A stretch of DNA of 64,000 bases from Pandoraea bronchicola (GCF_902459805.1 NZ_CABPST010000004.1:1-64000), one strand, 5' to 3'. Positions 30,152 through 39,351 are shown, counted from the stretch's first letter. Numbers and translations are program-made. Notes: generated by a model not told the origin, from the letters alone.

Positions 30152-31684
30152 TTATTTGAAGCGATCGCGCAGCAGATTCTTCTGCACCTTGCCCATCGTA
30201 TTGCGCGGCAATTCCGCGACGACATGCACGCGCTTGGGCACCTTGAAGTTGGCGATGCGTTGCTTGAGCGCGTCGATGACGGTTCGCTCGTCGGGTGCCG
30301 GCACACCGTCGCGCGGCACGATCACCGCCACCACGGCTTCACCGAAGTCCGGGTGAGGCACACCGATGACAGCCGACTCGGCGACACCGTCCATCTCATC
30401 AATGAACCCCTCGATCTCCTTCGGGTAGACGTTGTACCCGCCGGAGATGATGAGATCCTTCGAGCGGCCCACGATATGGACGTACCCATCCTCATCGAAC
30501 TTGCCGACGTCCCCTGTCTTGAAGAAACCGTCAGCGGTGAATTCCTCTGCCGTCTTTTCCGGCATGCGCCAGTACCCGGCAAACACGTTCGGCCCCTTGA
30601 CCTGAATGTGGCCGATGTCGCCTTGCACGCTCGGCTGCCCGTCATCCCCCACCACACGAACCGTCACCTCCGGCAGCGGCACCCCGACGGTGCCCGCTCG
30701 GCGCACGGTGGCGGCATCGCCGTGGTACGGATTGGAGACAAGCATGACCGTCTCCGACATGCCGTAGCGCTCCAGAATCGTGTGACCCGTGCGTTCGCGG
30801 AACGCCTCGAACGTCTCGCGCAGCAGCGGCGCCGAGCCCGAAATGAATAGACGTACGTTGCGACACGCTTCACGCGTGAGCCCCGGCTCCGCCAGCAGCC
30901 TGACGTAATACGTCGGCACGCCCATGAACACCGTGGCGCGCGTCAGTTGATGCAGCACTTCACGCGCATCGAACTTCGTCAGCCAGATCATCTTGCTGCC
31001 CGAATACAGCGCCGCATGGCTCGCGACGAACAACCCGTGCACGTGGAAAATCGGCAGTGCGTGCAACAGCACATCGCCCCCTTCGCGCTCGCCCCAGCCC
31101 CAGAACGCGTGCAGGACACGCGTGTTGCTCGCAAGGTTGCCGTGCGAGAGCATCGCCCCCTTGCTGCGGCCCGTAGTGCCCGACGTATAGAGAATCGCGG
31201 CAAGATCGTCGGGCGAGCGCGGCACGGTCTCGAAGGCATCGCCGAACCACGCGGCGCGCTCCAGCAACGAGCCGGTGCGATCGTCACCCAGCGTGTAGAC
31301 GTGTTTCGCGCCGTTGGTGAACGCAATCTTGGAGACCCAGCCAAAGTTCGCCGGGCTGCATACAACGACTTCCGGCTCCGCGTTCTCGACGAAGTAAGCG
31401 ATTTCGGCGTCGCGATACGCCGTGTTGAGCGGCAGATAGACGAACCCCGCGCGCAGGGTCGCGAGGTAAAGCAGCAGCGCTTCGGGGGACTTCTCGACCT
31501 GCACGGCAATGCGCGCACCGGGTGACAGGTCGAGGCTCGCGAGCAGGTTGGCAATGCGTGCGCTCGCGTGCTCAAGGTCGCCCCAGCTGTAGTAAAGCCC
31601 TTCGGGCGTCTCGATGGCACACGCCGACTTGTCGGCGGGAAAACGTTCGGCAAAGAGTCGGTAGAGATTGGCGTCTTGCGTCAT
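30152..31684 (-). CDS. matB: Malonyl-CoA synthetase (AMP-dependent acyl-CoA ligase)
   Basis: A 510-residue ANL-superfamily ligase. The AMP/phosphate loop YTSGTTGRSKGAMLSH is near residue 166, ERYGMSETVML in the middle, FFKTGDVGKFDEDGYVHIVGRSKD at the domain hinge, and the catalytic C-terminal lysine in PRNTMGKVQKN. These match MatB-type enzymes, and malonate is the expected substrate because the gene sits with malonyl-CoA decarboxylase and a TRAP importer. It activates malonate to malonyl-CoA with ATP. It is the last gene of the minus-strand operon. Confidence 0.9.
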   Translation of the reverse strand: MTQDANLYRLFAERFPADKSACAIETPEGLYYSWGDLEHASARIANLLASLDLSPGARIAVQVEKSPEALLLYLATLRAGFVYLPLNTAYRDAEIAYFVENAEPEVVVCSPANFGWVSKIAFTNGAKHVYTLGDDRTGSLLERAAWFGDAFETVPRSPDDLAAILYTSGTTGRSKGAMLSHGNLASNTRVLHAFWGWGEREGGDVLLHALPIFHVHGLFVASHAALYSGSKMIWLTKFDAREVLHQLTRATVFMGVPTYYVRLLAEPGLTREACRNVRLFISGSAPLLRETFEAFRERTGHTILERYGMSETVMLVSNPYHGDAATVRRAGTVGVPLPEVTVRVVGDDGQPSVQGDIGHIQVKGPNVFAGYWRMPEKTAEEFTADGFFKTGDVGKFDEDGYVHIVGRSKDLIISGGYNVYPKEIEGFIDEMDGVAESAVIGVPHPDFGEAVVAVIVPRDGVPAPDERTVIDALKQRIANFKVPKRVHVVAELPRNTMGKVQKNLLRDRFK

Positions 31685-31758
31685 AAACAGAACCGGATTC
31701 GAAACAGTGGATACGTCGATGCGTCAGTGAAATCGGAAACACCAGGGAGCGTCGGCAC

Positions 31759-32559
31759 TCAGCGCCCCCGGAAATCGGGCGGCCGCTTCTCAAGGAACGC
31801 GGCTACGCCCTCGCGGTGATCATGCGAGTCCCAGTACGAGAAAGCCTTCTGCCATTCGGCCTCGGACAATGGCGCTACGGCCGGCGCCAGCCGGGTGATC
31901 AACCACTTGTTCAGTTGAGCGGCGAGCGGTGCACCGGCGGCCAGCCGCCGGGCACAAGTGTAGCCCGCTTCTTCCACCGCCTCGTCGGCGACCACACGCG
32001 TGAGCAGGCCTTTCTCGCGGGCTTCCGCGGCGCCGAAGACTCGTCCTTCTAGCAGGATCTCAAGCGTGGCAGCGCGTCCCGCCAGCGCCAGCACGCCGCG
32101 CAGTTCGCCGGGCGCCATCGGAAAGCCGAGCTTGTTGATCGGCACGCCGAACCTCGCGCCTTCCCCGGCGATACGCAAATCGCAATGCGCGGCGATCTCC
32201 AGGCCGCCGCCCACGCAGACCCCTTCGATCAGCGCAACGCTCGGATGCCGGCAACGCGACAACGCCTCGAGCGTCGGCCCGATCACCTCGCCGTGATAGC
32301 GGCGCAGCGTATCGTAGCTGCCGCGCTCGACCGGAAACTCCTCGATATCGGCGCCGGCGGCAAAGTTGCCTTGTGCCCCGCGAATGACGATGGCTCGCAC
32401 ACGGGCGTCTTCGTCAAGTGCCTGCAAATGCGCGCGTAACGCGCGCCACATCGCCACCGAAATGGCGTTGAGCTTGGCGGGATTCGATAGCGTCAGTGTG
32501 ACCCACCCCTCGTCAAGCGAACTGTCGTCGCGCAGAACTTCACTCACACCTGTCTCCAT
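31759..32559 (-). CDS. Enoyl-CoA hydratase/isomerase paralogue inside the malonate operon
   Basis: A 266-residue crotonase-fold protein starting at ATG 32559 (METGVSEVL); a GTG at 32592 could extend it by 11 residues and neither has a good ribosome site. Motifs include GNFAAGADIEEF (oxyanion loop, about 60) and IEGVCVGGGLEIAAHCDLRIA (second oxyanion segment), plus a C-terminal CoA-gripping region. It lies between malonyl-CoA decarboxylase and matB. The known malonate route to acetyl-CoA needs no hydratase, so its part here is unclear. It could be a hydratase, an isomerase, or a decarboxylase-like member of the crotonase family. Confidence 0.82.
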   Translation of the reverse strand: METGVSEVLRDDSSLDEGWVTLTLSNPAKLNAISVAMWRALRAHLQALDEDARVRAIVIRGAQGNFAAGADIEEFPVERGSYDTLRRYHGEVIGPTLEALSRCRHPSVALIEGVCVGGGLEIAAHCDLRIAGEGARFGVPINKLGFPMAPGELRGVLALAGRAATLEILLEGRVFGAAEAREKGLLTRVVADEAVEEAGYTCARRLAAGAPLAAQLNKWLITRLAPAVAPLSEAEWQKAFSYWDSHDHREGVAAFLEKRPPDFRGR

Positions 32560-32595
32560 GATGATGATGGGCGTTCGCGGCCGCTTCGGCACCGG

Positions 32596-32622
32596 GCGTC
32601 ATGTGCGTCATGTGCGTCATGG
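32596..32622. repeat. 9-bp tandem repeat, three units, between mcd and the hydratase gene
   Basis: GCGTCATGT, GCGTCATGT, GCGTCATGG in direct repeat just after the malonyl-CoA decarboxylase stop. On the minus strand it supplies three closely spaced ATG codons ahead of the hydratase start, none followed by a useful frame. Confidence 0.75.
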
Positions 32623-32625
32623 TGC

Positions 32626-34221
32626 TCAGAGCAAGCGCGATACGGCGCGTCCGAGCGCCGGTTCGCCGTCGATGAGGCGTTGCAGGTTGGCGTCGAGCTC
32701 GTCGGGCTCGTAGAGATAGTTGACCATCATGCCGCACGACTGCTTCGCGCCTTTCTTCGAGAGGTCCGCATGCCAGTTGATGCGCTCCACGCGCGCGCCA
32801 TTGCCCAGGTGGAATCGCGCGACCGGATCTCGCGGCTGTCCGCGCACGGTTTCGCGCGCCAGATAGCGGGCAGCCAGTGCCTCGCCAAGACTTCGCTGCA
32901 GCGCCTGCACGCCTTTGCGCTCCGGCGATGTCTGCAGCCACACCATCATCTGCGCTCCCGAGGCGTGCGAAGGCAGCGACGCCTCCTGCGCCAGCAGCTT
33001 CAGCCGCTTGGGGCCGAGTGCCTCGGCGAGCGCTGGCGCAGACAGTTGCCTGAGCCAGTCGTTAAAGCCGGGGATGGGGGAGAGGGTCGCGAAGTTGCGC
33101 AGCTTCGGGAAATCGACTTGCAGTTCGTCGATCACGCGCTTGAGCAGGAAGTTGCCGAAGCTCACGCCGCGCAGTCCCGGCTGCGTGTTCGAGATCGAAT
33201 AGAAGATGGCCCAGCGCACGCGGCGCAAATCCTCCAGCGGCGCCTGCTCGTCGAGCAGCGAATGCACGTCGGCCGCCATGTCGGGGACGAAGGCCACTTC
33301 GACAAAGATCAACGGTTCGCGCGGCATCCGGGGGTGGAAGAACGCATAACACCGCCGGTCGGAATCGAGCCGGTTGCGCAAGTCGGCCCACGACGAAATC
33401 TCGTGCACCGCCTCGTAGCGCATGAGTTTCTCGAGCAGCGACGCGGGCGAATCCCACGTAATCGGATGCAGCTCCAGCAAGCCGACGTCGAACCACGTCG
33501 AGAAGAGACTGCCGAGATCGTCTTCAAGCGCCGCGAGGCCGGGCAGCGCCGCCCGATGGTGCAGCATGTCCGAGCGCCAGCGCACGAGGAACGGCAGGCC
33601 GTCGGGCAATGCGTTGAAGCGCTTGAGAAACCGCACGCGTTCACTGCCGAGCGCACCTGCCAGTCCACTGGCGGCACGCTTGGCGCTGGTGCCGTCGCCA
33701 TTCTTGCCCGCCTCGGCACCCGCATTGCCGTGGTTCGCACAGATATCGGCCACGACCGTGAGCAGCGCCAATTGCGCTTCGGGCGACGCCGCAACGTACC
33801 GCGTCATGAAGTCGCGGGCGGCCTCGTTAGCGGCAGAGTCGGTCAAACGCGCCGCCAGGCATTGCGTCAACTGCCGCCGCAACGCGCTTTCCGTTCGCGA
33901 GGACAGTTTCGCCGGGGCCCCCTTGCCGTCCCCCTTGCCCTCCCCCTTATCACCCTTGTCACCTTTGCCATCCTTCGGGCCGCCGCCCTGCCCGCCCGTC
34001 TTGCCTGCGCCACGCCCGAACCACTGCCCCAGCCGCTCACCCAACGACGGCTTCGGCGACGGCACGGGTGCGCTGACATCGGCAACGCGCTCGGGCGCAC
34101 TTCGTTCAGGCGAACTGGACGACGCCGACAACGACGACGATGACGATTCGGCCGTCATCGATGCAGACGGACTCAGCGAAACGGGAATGGACATGGCTGA
34201 CATGATCGGCTCATCCTTCAT
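32626..34221 (-). CDS. mcd: Malonyl-CoA decarboxylase with a low-complexity N-terminal extension
   Basis: A 531-residue protein. The MCD helical domain and C-terminal acetyltransferase-like catalytic domain cover about residues 106-531. They include RWAIFYSISNTQPGLRGVSFG, FATLSPIPGFNDWL and, near the end, FHLGNGARVERINWHADLS. The first 105 residues are an unusual extension: a poly-Ser stretch (about 26-38) followed by a Gly/Lys/Asp-rich stretch (KDGKGDKGDKGEGKGDGKG). It decarboxylates malonyl-CoA to acetyl-CoA. The start at 34221 is chosen for its AGAGGAAG site; another ATG lies 15 bp upstream. It sits 90 bp after dctM and before the hydratase and matB genes. Confidence 0.92.
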   Translation of the reverse strand: MKDEPIMSAMSIPVSLSPSASMTAESSSSSLSASSSSPERSAPERVADVSAPVPSPKPSLGERLGQWFGRGAGKTGGQGGGPKDGKGDKGDKGEGKGDGKGAPAKLSSRTESALRRQLTQCLAARLTDSAANEAARDFMTRYVAASPEAQLALLTVVADICANHGNAGAEAGKNGDGTSAKRAASGLAGALGSERVRFLKRFNALPDGLPFLVRWRSDMLHHRAALPGLAALEDDLGSLFSTWFDVGLLELHPITWDSPASLLEKLMRYEAVHEISSWADLRNRLDSDRRCYAFFHPRMPREPLIFVEVAFVPDMAADVHSLLDEQAPLEDLRRVRWAIFYSISNTQPGLRGVSFGNFLLKRVIDELQVDFPKLRNFATLSPIPGFNDWLRQLSAPALAEALGPKRLKLLAQEASLPSHASGAQMMVWLQTSPERKGVQALQRSLGEALAARYLARETVRGQPRDPVARFHLGNGARVERINWHADLSKKGAKQSCGMMVNYLYEPDELDANLQRLIDGEPALGRAVSRLL

Positions 34222-34311
34222 GGCTTCCTCTCTCATGGCTTTAGTTCACGAAGCTCGTGCATGGTGCGCCCCACGCCCAGACGAAGGGTGCCCGAACGTC
34301 ACCGGCCATGC

Positions 34312-35655
34312 TCACCCCATCAGTTGGTCCGGCAGCCACAGCGACAAGCCGGGCAGCATACAGATGAGAACGACGGCCACCACCATCAGCACCACGAACG
34401 GCATTACGCCCCACACGATGTCGCGCAACGCAATATCGGGCGCCGTATTCTTGATAACGAATATGTTGAGACCCACCGGCGGATGAATCAACCCCAGTTC
34501 CATGACAATCGTCATGACCACGCCGAACCACACCAGATCGAAACCCGCGGCCCGCAGCGGCGGCAGAATGATCGGCGCCGTCATCAGAATAATGCTCACC
34601 GGCGGCAAAAAGAAGCCAAGCACGACGACCATCAGCAAGATGGCGGCAAGCAGCACCCAGCGCGACAGATGCAGCCCCACGATCCACTGCGCGGCCGACT
34701 GGCTGATGTGCAGATAGCTCATCACGTAGGAATAGAGCAGCGACATGCCGATGATGAACATGAGCATGGTCGATTCGCGCAACGTGCCGGTCAGAATCGG
34801 GGCAAGCTGACGCGGCTTCCACATCCGGTAGATCACGGCGATGAGCGCGAGCGCCAGCAATCCGCCAAGGCCGGCCGTCTCCGACGGCGTGGCATACCCG
34901 CCATAGAGCGCCGCCATGACACCGATGAGCAGCGTTACGAACGGCAGCACGCGCGGCAACAGCGCCAGCTTTTCGCGCATCGTCGCCGGCGGCTCGTTCG
35001 GGAACGGCGACGGCGTGCCGTCGCGTGCGAGGGCTAATTGCGCGCGCCCGTACTCCTTCCGGTAGCGCCATGCGGCATAGCACGAGAACAACCCCACCAG
35101 CAGCAACGCGGGCACGATCCCCGCGAGGAACAGACGCCCGAGCGACTGTTCCGCCGCCACCGCATAGAGGATCATCGTGATCGACGGTGGAAGCAAAATA
35201 CCGAGCGTGCCGCCTGCGGCGATGATCCCGGCGGCGAACCCCGGCGAATAGCCCCGTTGGCGCATCTCCGGAATCCCGGCGCTGCCAATGGCAGAGCACG
35301 TTGCCGGGCTCGAGCCGGCCATCGCGGCGAACAGCCCGCATGCGAAGACGTTGGCGATGCCGAGCCCCCCCGGAATCCGTCGCATCCAGGCATGCAGCGC
35401 CAGATACAGGTCCTGCCCCGCGCGCGACTTGCCGATGGCCGCGCCCTTCAGGATGAAGAGCGGGATCGACAGCAGCGTAATACTGGCCATCTCCTCGTAG
35501 ACGTTTTGCGTGATGGTGTCGAGCGACGACGCCGGCATGAAGCCGAACATGAACGCCACCGCCACGGCCCCAAGCGCGAATGCGATGGGCATGCCCGAGA
35601 ACATGGCGACGAGCGTAGCGCCGCCATAGAGCAATCCGATGCCGAGTTCGCTCAT
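34312..35655 (-). CDS. TRAP transporter large permease (DctM family), probably malonate
   Basis: A 447-residue membrane protein with about 12 hydrophobic segments typical of DctM/TRAP-T large subunits, including FAAMAGSSPATCSAIGSAGIPEM and GFFLPPVSIILMTAPIILPPL. The substrate is inferred to be malonate because matB and mcd follow it. Its start overlaps the dctQ-type gene by 4 bp (ATGA), so the membrane subunits are translated together. Confidence 0.92.
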   Translation of the reverse strand: MSELGIGLLYGGATLVAMFSGMPIAFALGAVAVAFMFGFMPASSLDTITQNVYEEMASITLLSIPLFILKGAAIGKSRAGQDLYLALHAWMRRIPGGLGIANVFACGLFAAMAGSSPATCSAIGSAGIPEMRQRGYSPGFAAGIIAAGGTLGILLPPSITMILYAVAAEQSLGRLFLAGIVPALLLVGLFSCYAAWRYRKEYGRAQLALARDGTPSPFPNEPPATMREKLALLPRVLPFVTLLIGVMAALYGGYATPSETAGLGGLLALALIAVIYRMWKPRQLAPILTGTLRESTMLMFIIGMSLLYSYVMSYLHISQSAAQWIVGLHLSRWVLLAAILLMVVVLGFFLPPVSIILMTAPIILPPLRAAGFDLVWFGVVMTIVMELGLIHPPVGLNIFVIKNTAPDIALRDIVWGVMPFVVLMVVAVVLICMLPGLSLWLPDQLMG

Positions 35656-36242
35656 GCGTGTTCTCCCGTGCGATCCGATGCGAGCGGCGTATCACGGCCC
35701 GGCGTTTTCCCCATCTCGCAAGCGCCGATCGCCACTTGCAGCAGCAGTTGCACCGTAAGCAACGTCATGCCGAACGCCATCAACCCGTAGGGAATCGACA
35801 GCGGCGGCCCCCATGTCGAACTGCTGGTCTGGCCGTCGACATAGGCTTCCCAGAACAGCGTCCACGATTTCCAGGCGAAGAAGCCGCAGAACGCGAACGT
35901 GACAATGTCCACGAGCCATCGCCGCACCCGGTTCACGCGCGGCGAAAGCAACGTCGTCACGGCTTCGATGCCAATGTGCCCGCGCAAGTGCTGCACGTGA
36001 GCGGCAGAGACAAAGGTTGCCCCCACCAGCAGAAACACGGCGGCTTCGTCCTGCCAGTCGGTGGCGAGCTTGAGCACGTGCCGCGCGAACACGCTGTAAC
36101 TCAGCACCAATGCGGCGCCGACCAACGCCAGCATGCACACGATCATGAGCAGGCGGCTCACGCCCTGCAACAGGGCGTCGAGCCGCCGCAACACGCGAGT
36201 GCGCGCCTGCGCTGGCTCCGCGCTCACGACGGCCCCGCTCAT
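35652..36242 (-). CDS. TRAP transporter small permease (DctQ family)
   Basis: A 196-residue protein with four hydrophobic segments (for example LLMIVCMLALVGAALVLSY and WLVDIVTFAFCGFFAWKSW). The sequence LATDWQDEAAVFLLVGATF carries the Trp-x-Asp/Glu-E motif seen in DctQ proteins. The ATG at 36242 overlaps the binding-protein stop by 4 bp (ATGA), which fixes the start; the longer upstream frame would lie inside the binding-protein gene. It forms the membrane complex with the large permease. Confidence 0.88.
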   Translation of the reverse strand: MSGAVVSAEPAQARTRVLRRLDALLQGVSRLLMIVCMLALVGAALVLSYSVFARHVLKLATDWQDEAAVFLLVGATFVSAAHVQHLRGHIGIEAVTTLLSPRVNRVRRWLVDIVTFAFCGFFAWKSWTLFWEAYVDGQTSSSTWGPPLSIPYGLMAFGMTLLTVQLLLQVAIGACEMGKTPGRDTPLASDRTGEHA

Positions 36243-37285
36243 GCAGGCACCTTTTCGGCGAGCGCGAGCAGCTTCGCGCACGTGTCCGACTTGCTCGCGT
36301 AGTCCTTCCACGCGGTGCGCCGGGCAATGTCACGCCACTTCATCACCGTCGCCTCGTCGAGGTCATAGACCTTCGCGCCAGCCTTGGTGTAGACGCTGGC
36401 GATCTGCGCATCGTCGGCCTTGGCGGCTTCCGTGCCGAACGACTCCAGCTCGGCCCCCACTTGCAGAATCACCTGCTGCTGATCCTTGGGCAGCTTGTCG
36501 AAGATCTGCTTGGACATGAGCAGCGGTTCGAGCATGAACCAGTACGACTTGTTGCGTCCCGTGGTCAGATGCTTCGACACCTCTTCAAGACGGAACGACA
36601 TCAGACTCGTCGACGACGTCATCGCCGCATCCATCGCCCCTGTCTGCATGGCTGCATAGAGTTCGTTCGACGGCAGCGAGATGACGGCCGCGCCGGCCTC
36701 CTTGAGCATCATGTCCATCTCGCGACTGCCGCCGCGCACCTTGAGGCCCTTGGCGTCTTCCGGCGCAACGAGCGGCTTGGCGCGGCTCGCGACACCGCCC
36801 GCCTGCCAGACCCAGCTCACCATCACGATGTTCTTCTCGGCGAGCACGTCCGTGAGTACCTTGCCGATCTCGCCATTGCGCCAGGCGGTGCCCTGCGCAT
36901 AAGACGTCACGAGCCCCGGCATCAGGCCGATATTGAGTTCGCGGACTTCCCCGCCCGCATAGGGCAGCGGATAAAGCGAAAGATCGAGTGCCCCGCGGCG
37001 CAGCGCGGAGAACTGCGCATTGGTCTTCATGAGCGAGCTGCCCGGATAGACCTGAAACCTGAGCGCACCCCCGGTGCGTTTCTCGACCTCTTGCGCGAAC
37101 TTGCGGCATAGCCGGTCGCGGAAATCGCCCTCGGTGAGAGTGCCGCCGGGGAACTGATGGGAAATCTTGAGCGGGCCCGACTGCGCAAATGCGCCGCCCC
37201 AAGGGCTGGCCAGACCGCCGGTGACGAGTGCCGAAGCGGCACCCAGCATGAGTTGCCGCCGCAGCGGGGAAAGGGTTGTCTCCAT
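36239..37285 (-). CDS. TRAP transporter periplasmic substrate-binding protein (DctP family)
   Basis: A 348-residue protein. The leader METTLSPLRRQLMLGAASAL has paired Arg before a hydrophobic stretch, so a Tat-type signal is possible, ending near AFAQS. The mature part matches DctP: PLKISHQFPGGT, FQVYPGSSLMKTNAQFSALRRG and LKVRGGSREMDMMLKEAGA, the last containing the conserved Arg of the carboxylate site. The start is supported by AGGAGA. It is the first gene of the operon and faces the divergent GntR regulator. Malonate as ligand is inferred from the neighbours. Confidence 0.9.
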   Translation of the reverse strand: METTLSPLRRQLMLGAASALVTGGLASPWGGAFAQSGPLKISHQFPGGTLTEGDFRDRLCRKFAQEVEKRTGGALRFQVYPGSSLMKTNAQFSALRRGALDLSLYPLPYAGGEVRELNIGLMPGLVTSYAQGTAWRNGEIGKVLTDVLAEKNIVMVSWVWQAGGVASRAKPLVAPEDAKGLKVRGGSREMDMMLKEAGAAVISLPSNELYAAMQTGAMDAAMTSSTSLMSFRLEEVSKHLTTGRNKSYWFMLEPLLMSKQIFDKLPKDQQQVILQVGAELESFGTEAAKADDAQIASVYTKAGAKVYDLDEATVMKWRDIARRTAWKDYASKSDTCAKLLALAEKVPA

Positions 37286-37626
37286 GGCGTCTCCTGTCAC
37301 TTCTGTCAGTGATGGACCAGCGAAGCCCGGTGCCTGACATCGCCCGGCACGCGTCGCAAGACACGCCCCGGGTGCACCACCGGTTCGCCGGCACTGCATG
37401 TACGGATGACTGCTTTGATTTTTTGTGTTTCGAGTGCGCGAGTTGCCGCTCTCGGATTGAAATCGTATAGTCAATCCATCACGGTGTATACAAATCGGCC
37501 CCGTAAAAAATACATTTTTGGCGTTTACCCCGATCTTCAACGCGGGGTTCACGCGGTACTTTGGCAACGATGGCCCCCATTTCAGCCCCGTTTGACGGGG
37601 TTGGCACACGACCGAGCGAGAGCGTC
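37286..37626. other. Divergent control region of the malonate locus
   Basis: 341 bp between the TRAP binding protein and the GntR gene, markedly AT-rich around 37400-37530 compared with its surroundings. It contains the TGTATACA palindrome and GTATAG-type elements that could serve as -10 sequences in both directions. No gene is supportable here. Confidence 0.55.
37484..37493. promoter_or_regulatory. Probable MatR-type operator
   Basis: The plus strand reads GTGTATACAA (complement TTGTATACAC), built on the palindrome TGTATACA. It lies between the divergent TRAP operon and a GntR/FCD-type regulator. From memory, the Rhizobium MatR site is TCTTGTA/TACACGA; the core TTGTATACAC is identical. Binding by the adjacent GntR protein is inferred. 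Confidence 0.65.
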
Positions 37627-38298
37627 ATGACCGTAAAACCGAAGCGATCGGAAGCGCTGCGACAGGCGATCGAAGAGAAGATTGCCGTGGGCGAGTACCC
37701 GCCCGGCATGCGGCTCGACGAAGTGGAACTGGCGAGCGCGTTCGGCGTGTCGCGCACGCCGCTGCGCGAGGCATTGATTCAGTTGGCGTCGTCGGGCGTG
37801 ATCGAGATACGCCCCCGGCGAGGCGCGGTCGTCGCGCAGATCGATCCCCAGCGGCTATGCGAAATGTTCGAGGTGATGGCCGAACTGGAATCGATGTGCG
37901 CAAGGCTGGCCGCACGCCGCATCACCGAAGACGAACTGGCTGAACTGCGCGAGACACACGAAGCGAGCCGGGCGGCCGCCGAGACGCGAGACATCGACAC
38001 GTATTACGAAGTCAACGCGCGCTTTCATGCGCTGATCTATCAGGCCAGTCACAACACCTACCTGCAGGAAACGGCGCTGCAACTGCACCGCCGGCTGCGC
38101 GTCTATCGCCGTCTGCAACTGCGTGTGCGCGATCGGCCGCACCAGTCGTTCGCCGAGCATGACGCCGTGTTTCGCGCCATCGAAGCGGGGGATGCCGATG
38201 CGGCATCGGAACGCCTTCGCGGCCATGTCACGGTGCAGGGAGCACGCTTCGCCGATCTGATGGCGTCATTACGAGCGCTGGAGCGCAAGGCAAGCTGA
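37627..38298 (+). CDS. matR: GntR-family regulator (FCD/FadR type), probable MatR
   Basis: A 223-residue regulator. The N-terminal winged helix is about 8-72 with GEYPPGMRLDEVELASAFG, then SRTPLREAL, the recognition-helix signature. A helical FCD effector domain follows, with the metal/ligand residues expected in ARFHALIYQASHNTYL (Asn/His) and HDAVFRAIEAGD. It is divergent from the malonate TRAP operon and probably represses it until malonate or malonyl-CoA is bound. In-frame ATGs at 37561 and 37570 are also possible. The gene symbol is an inference from context. Confidence 0.82.
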   Translation: MTVKPKRSEALRQAIEEKIAVGEYPPGMRLDEVELASAFGVSRTPLREALIQLASSGVIEIRPRRGAVVAQIDPQRLCEMFEVMAELESMCARLAARRITEDELAELRETHEASRAAAETRDIDTYYEVNARFHALIYQASHNTYLQETALQLHRRLRVYRRLQLRVRDRPHQSFAEHDAVFRAIEAGDADAASERLRGHVTVQGARFADLMASLRALERKAS

Positions 38299-38328
38299 GC
38301 GATCCTCGTCCCCCGCCCCCCAAGCAAA

Positions 38329-38365
38329 AAGGGCTGAGCCCTGTGCAGTACAGAACTCAGCCCTT
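38329..38365 (-). terminator. Compound hairpin terminator, probably for lgt
   Basis: A ten-base-pair stem AAGGGCTGAG / CTCAGCCCTT encloses a second small stem (CTGT-n5-ACAG). On the minus strand it is followed by TTTTT. It lies about 95 bp beyond the lgt stop and between convergent genes. Confidence 0.75.
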
Positions 38366-38460
38366 GCCGACGTAACTTACCCGTCCAACTTTACGGGGTC
38401 AGTTCACAACCTCCGGCGGCCCTTTGCATTGCAGGCTGTGACACGGCGCCTGCCGACACC

Positions 38461-39351
38461 TCAGACGTGAGACGTCACCGGCCGGCGGCGATACGACCAC
38501 ACGAGCATGATCACGCCCGCCACGACCATCGGCAGCGACAGCCATTGGCCCATCGACAGCCCGAACGAGAGCAAACCGAGGAAGGCGTCGGGCTCGCGTG
38601 TGAATTCGGCGAGGAAACGGAACGCGCCGTAACCGACCAGGAACATGCCAGACACCGCACCGACCGGACGCGCACGCCGCGAGAAGCACCACAGCAGCAG
38701 GAACAGGGCCACGCCTTCGAGTGCGACCTCGAACAACTGCGACGGATAACGCGGCAGTCCGTGGAATTGCGCGAACACCATCGCCATCGCCTGATCGGCC
38801 ATGGCTTGCGGATGCGCCATCGCCCATTGGGCATCCTCAACCGCCGCTTGCGGGAAGAGCATCGCGAAACGCGAGTCGGGCGACGTCACTCGTCCCCACA
38901 ACTCACCGTTGATGAAGTTGCCCAGACGGCCGGCGGCGAGCCCCAGCGGAATCATCGGCGCGATGAGGTCGGTGCCTTCGAGCAGCGAATGCCCGCGACG
39001 GCGCGTGAACAGCCACATGGCGACGAGCACGCCGAGGAAACCGCCGTGGAACGACATGCCGCCTTCCCACACCTTGAAAATGTCGAGCGGGTTCGCCAGA
39101 TAGAACGACAGCTTGTAGAAAATCACATAGCCCAGACGTCCGCCGAGAATCACGCCGAGTACGCCATAGAACAACATGTCGTCGAGATCCTGCGCCTTCC
39201 AGCCTTGCGCGGCAATGGAGGGCTGACGCACGCGCAGCCGCCCCACGAGAAGGAACAGGATGAAGCCGACCAGGTACATCAGGCCGTACCAGCGGATGGC
39301 GAGCGGGCCGAGATGAATCGCGACCGGGTCGAATTGAGGATGAATCAGCAT
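38461..39351 (-). CDS. lgt: Phosphatidylglycerol--prolipoprotein diacylglyceryl transferase
   Basis: A 296-residue inner-membrane enzyme with seven hydrophobic segments and the Lgt signature [14 protein letters not shown] at 141-154. The conserved FHGGFLG motif lies near residue 101, and the end has [11 protein letters not shown]. It adds diacylglycerol to the lipobox cysteine of prelipoproteins. Start [17 protein letters not shown] is the family N-terminus. The order lgt, LysR, ilvD is common in Burkholderiaceae. Confidence 0.97.
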   Translation of the reverse strand: MLIHPQFDPVAIHLGPLAIRWYGLMYLVGFILFLLVGRLRVRQPSIAAQGWKAQDLDDMLFYGVLGVILGGRLGYVIFYKLSFYLANPLDIFKVWEGGMSFHGGFLGVLVAMWLFTRRRGHSLLEGTDLIAPMIPLGLAAGRLGNFINGELWGRVTSPDSRFAMLFPQAAVEDAQWAMAHPQAMADQAMAMVFAQFHGLPRYPSQLFEVALEGVALFLLLWCFSRRARPVGAVSGMFLVGYGAFRFLAEFTREPDAFLGLLSFGLSMGQWLSLPMVVAGVIMLVWSYRRRPVTSHV

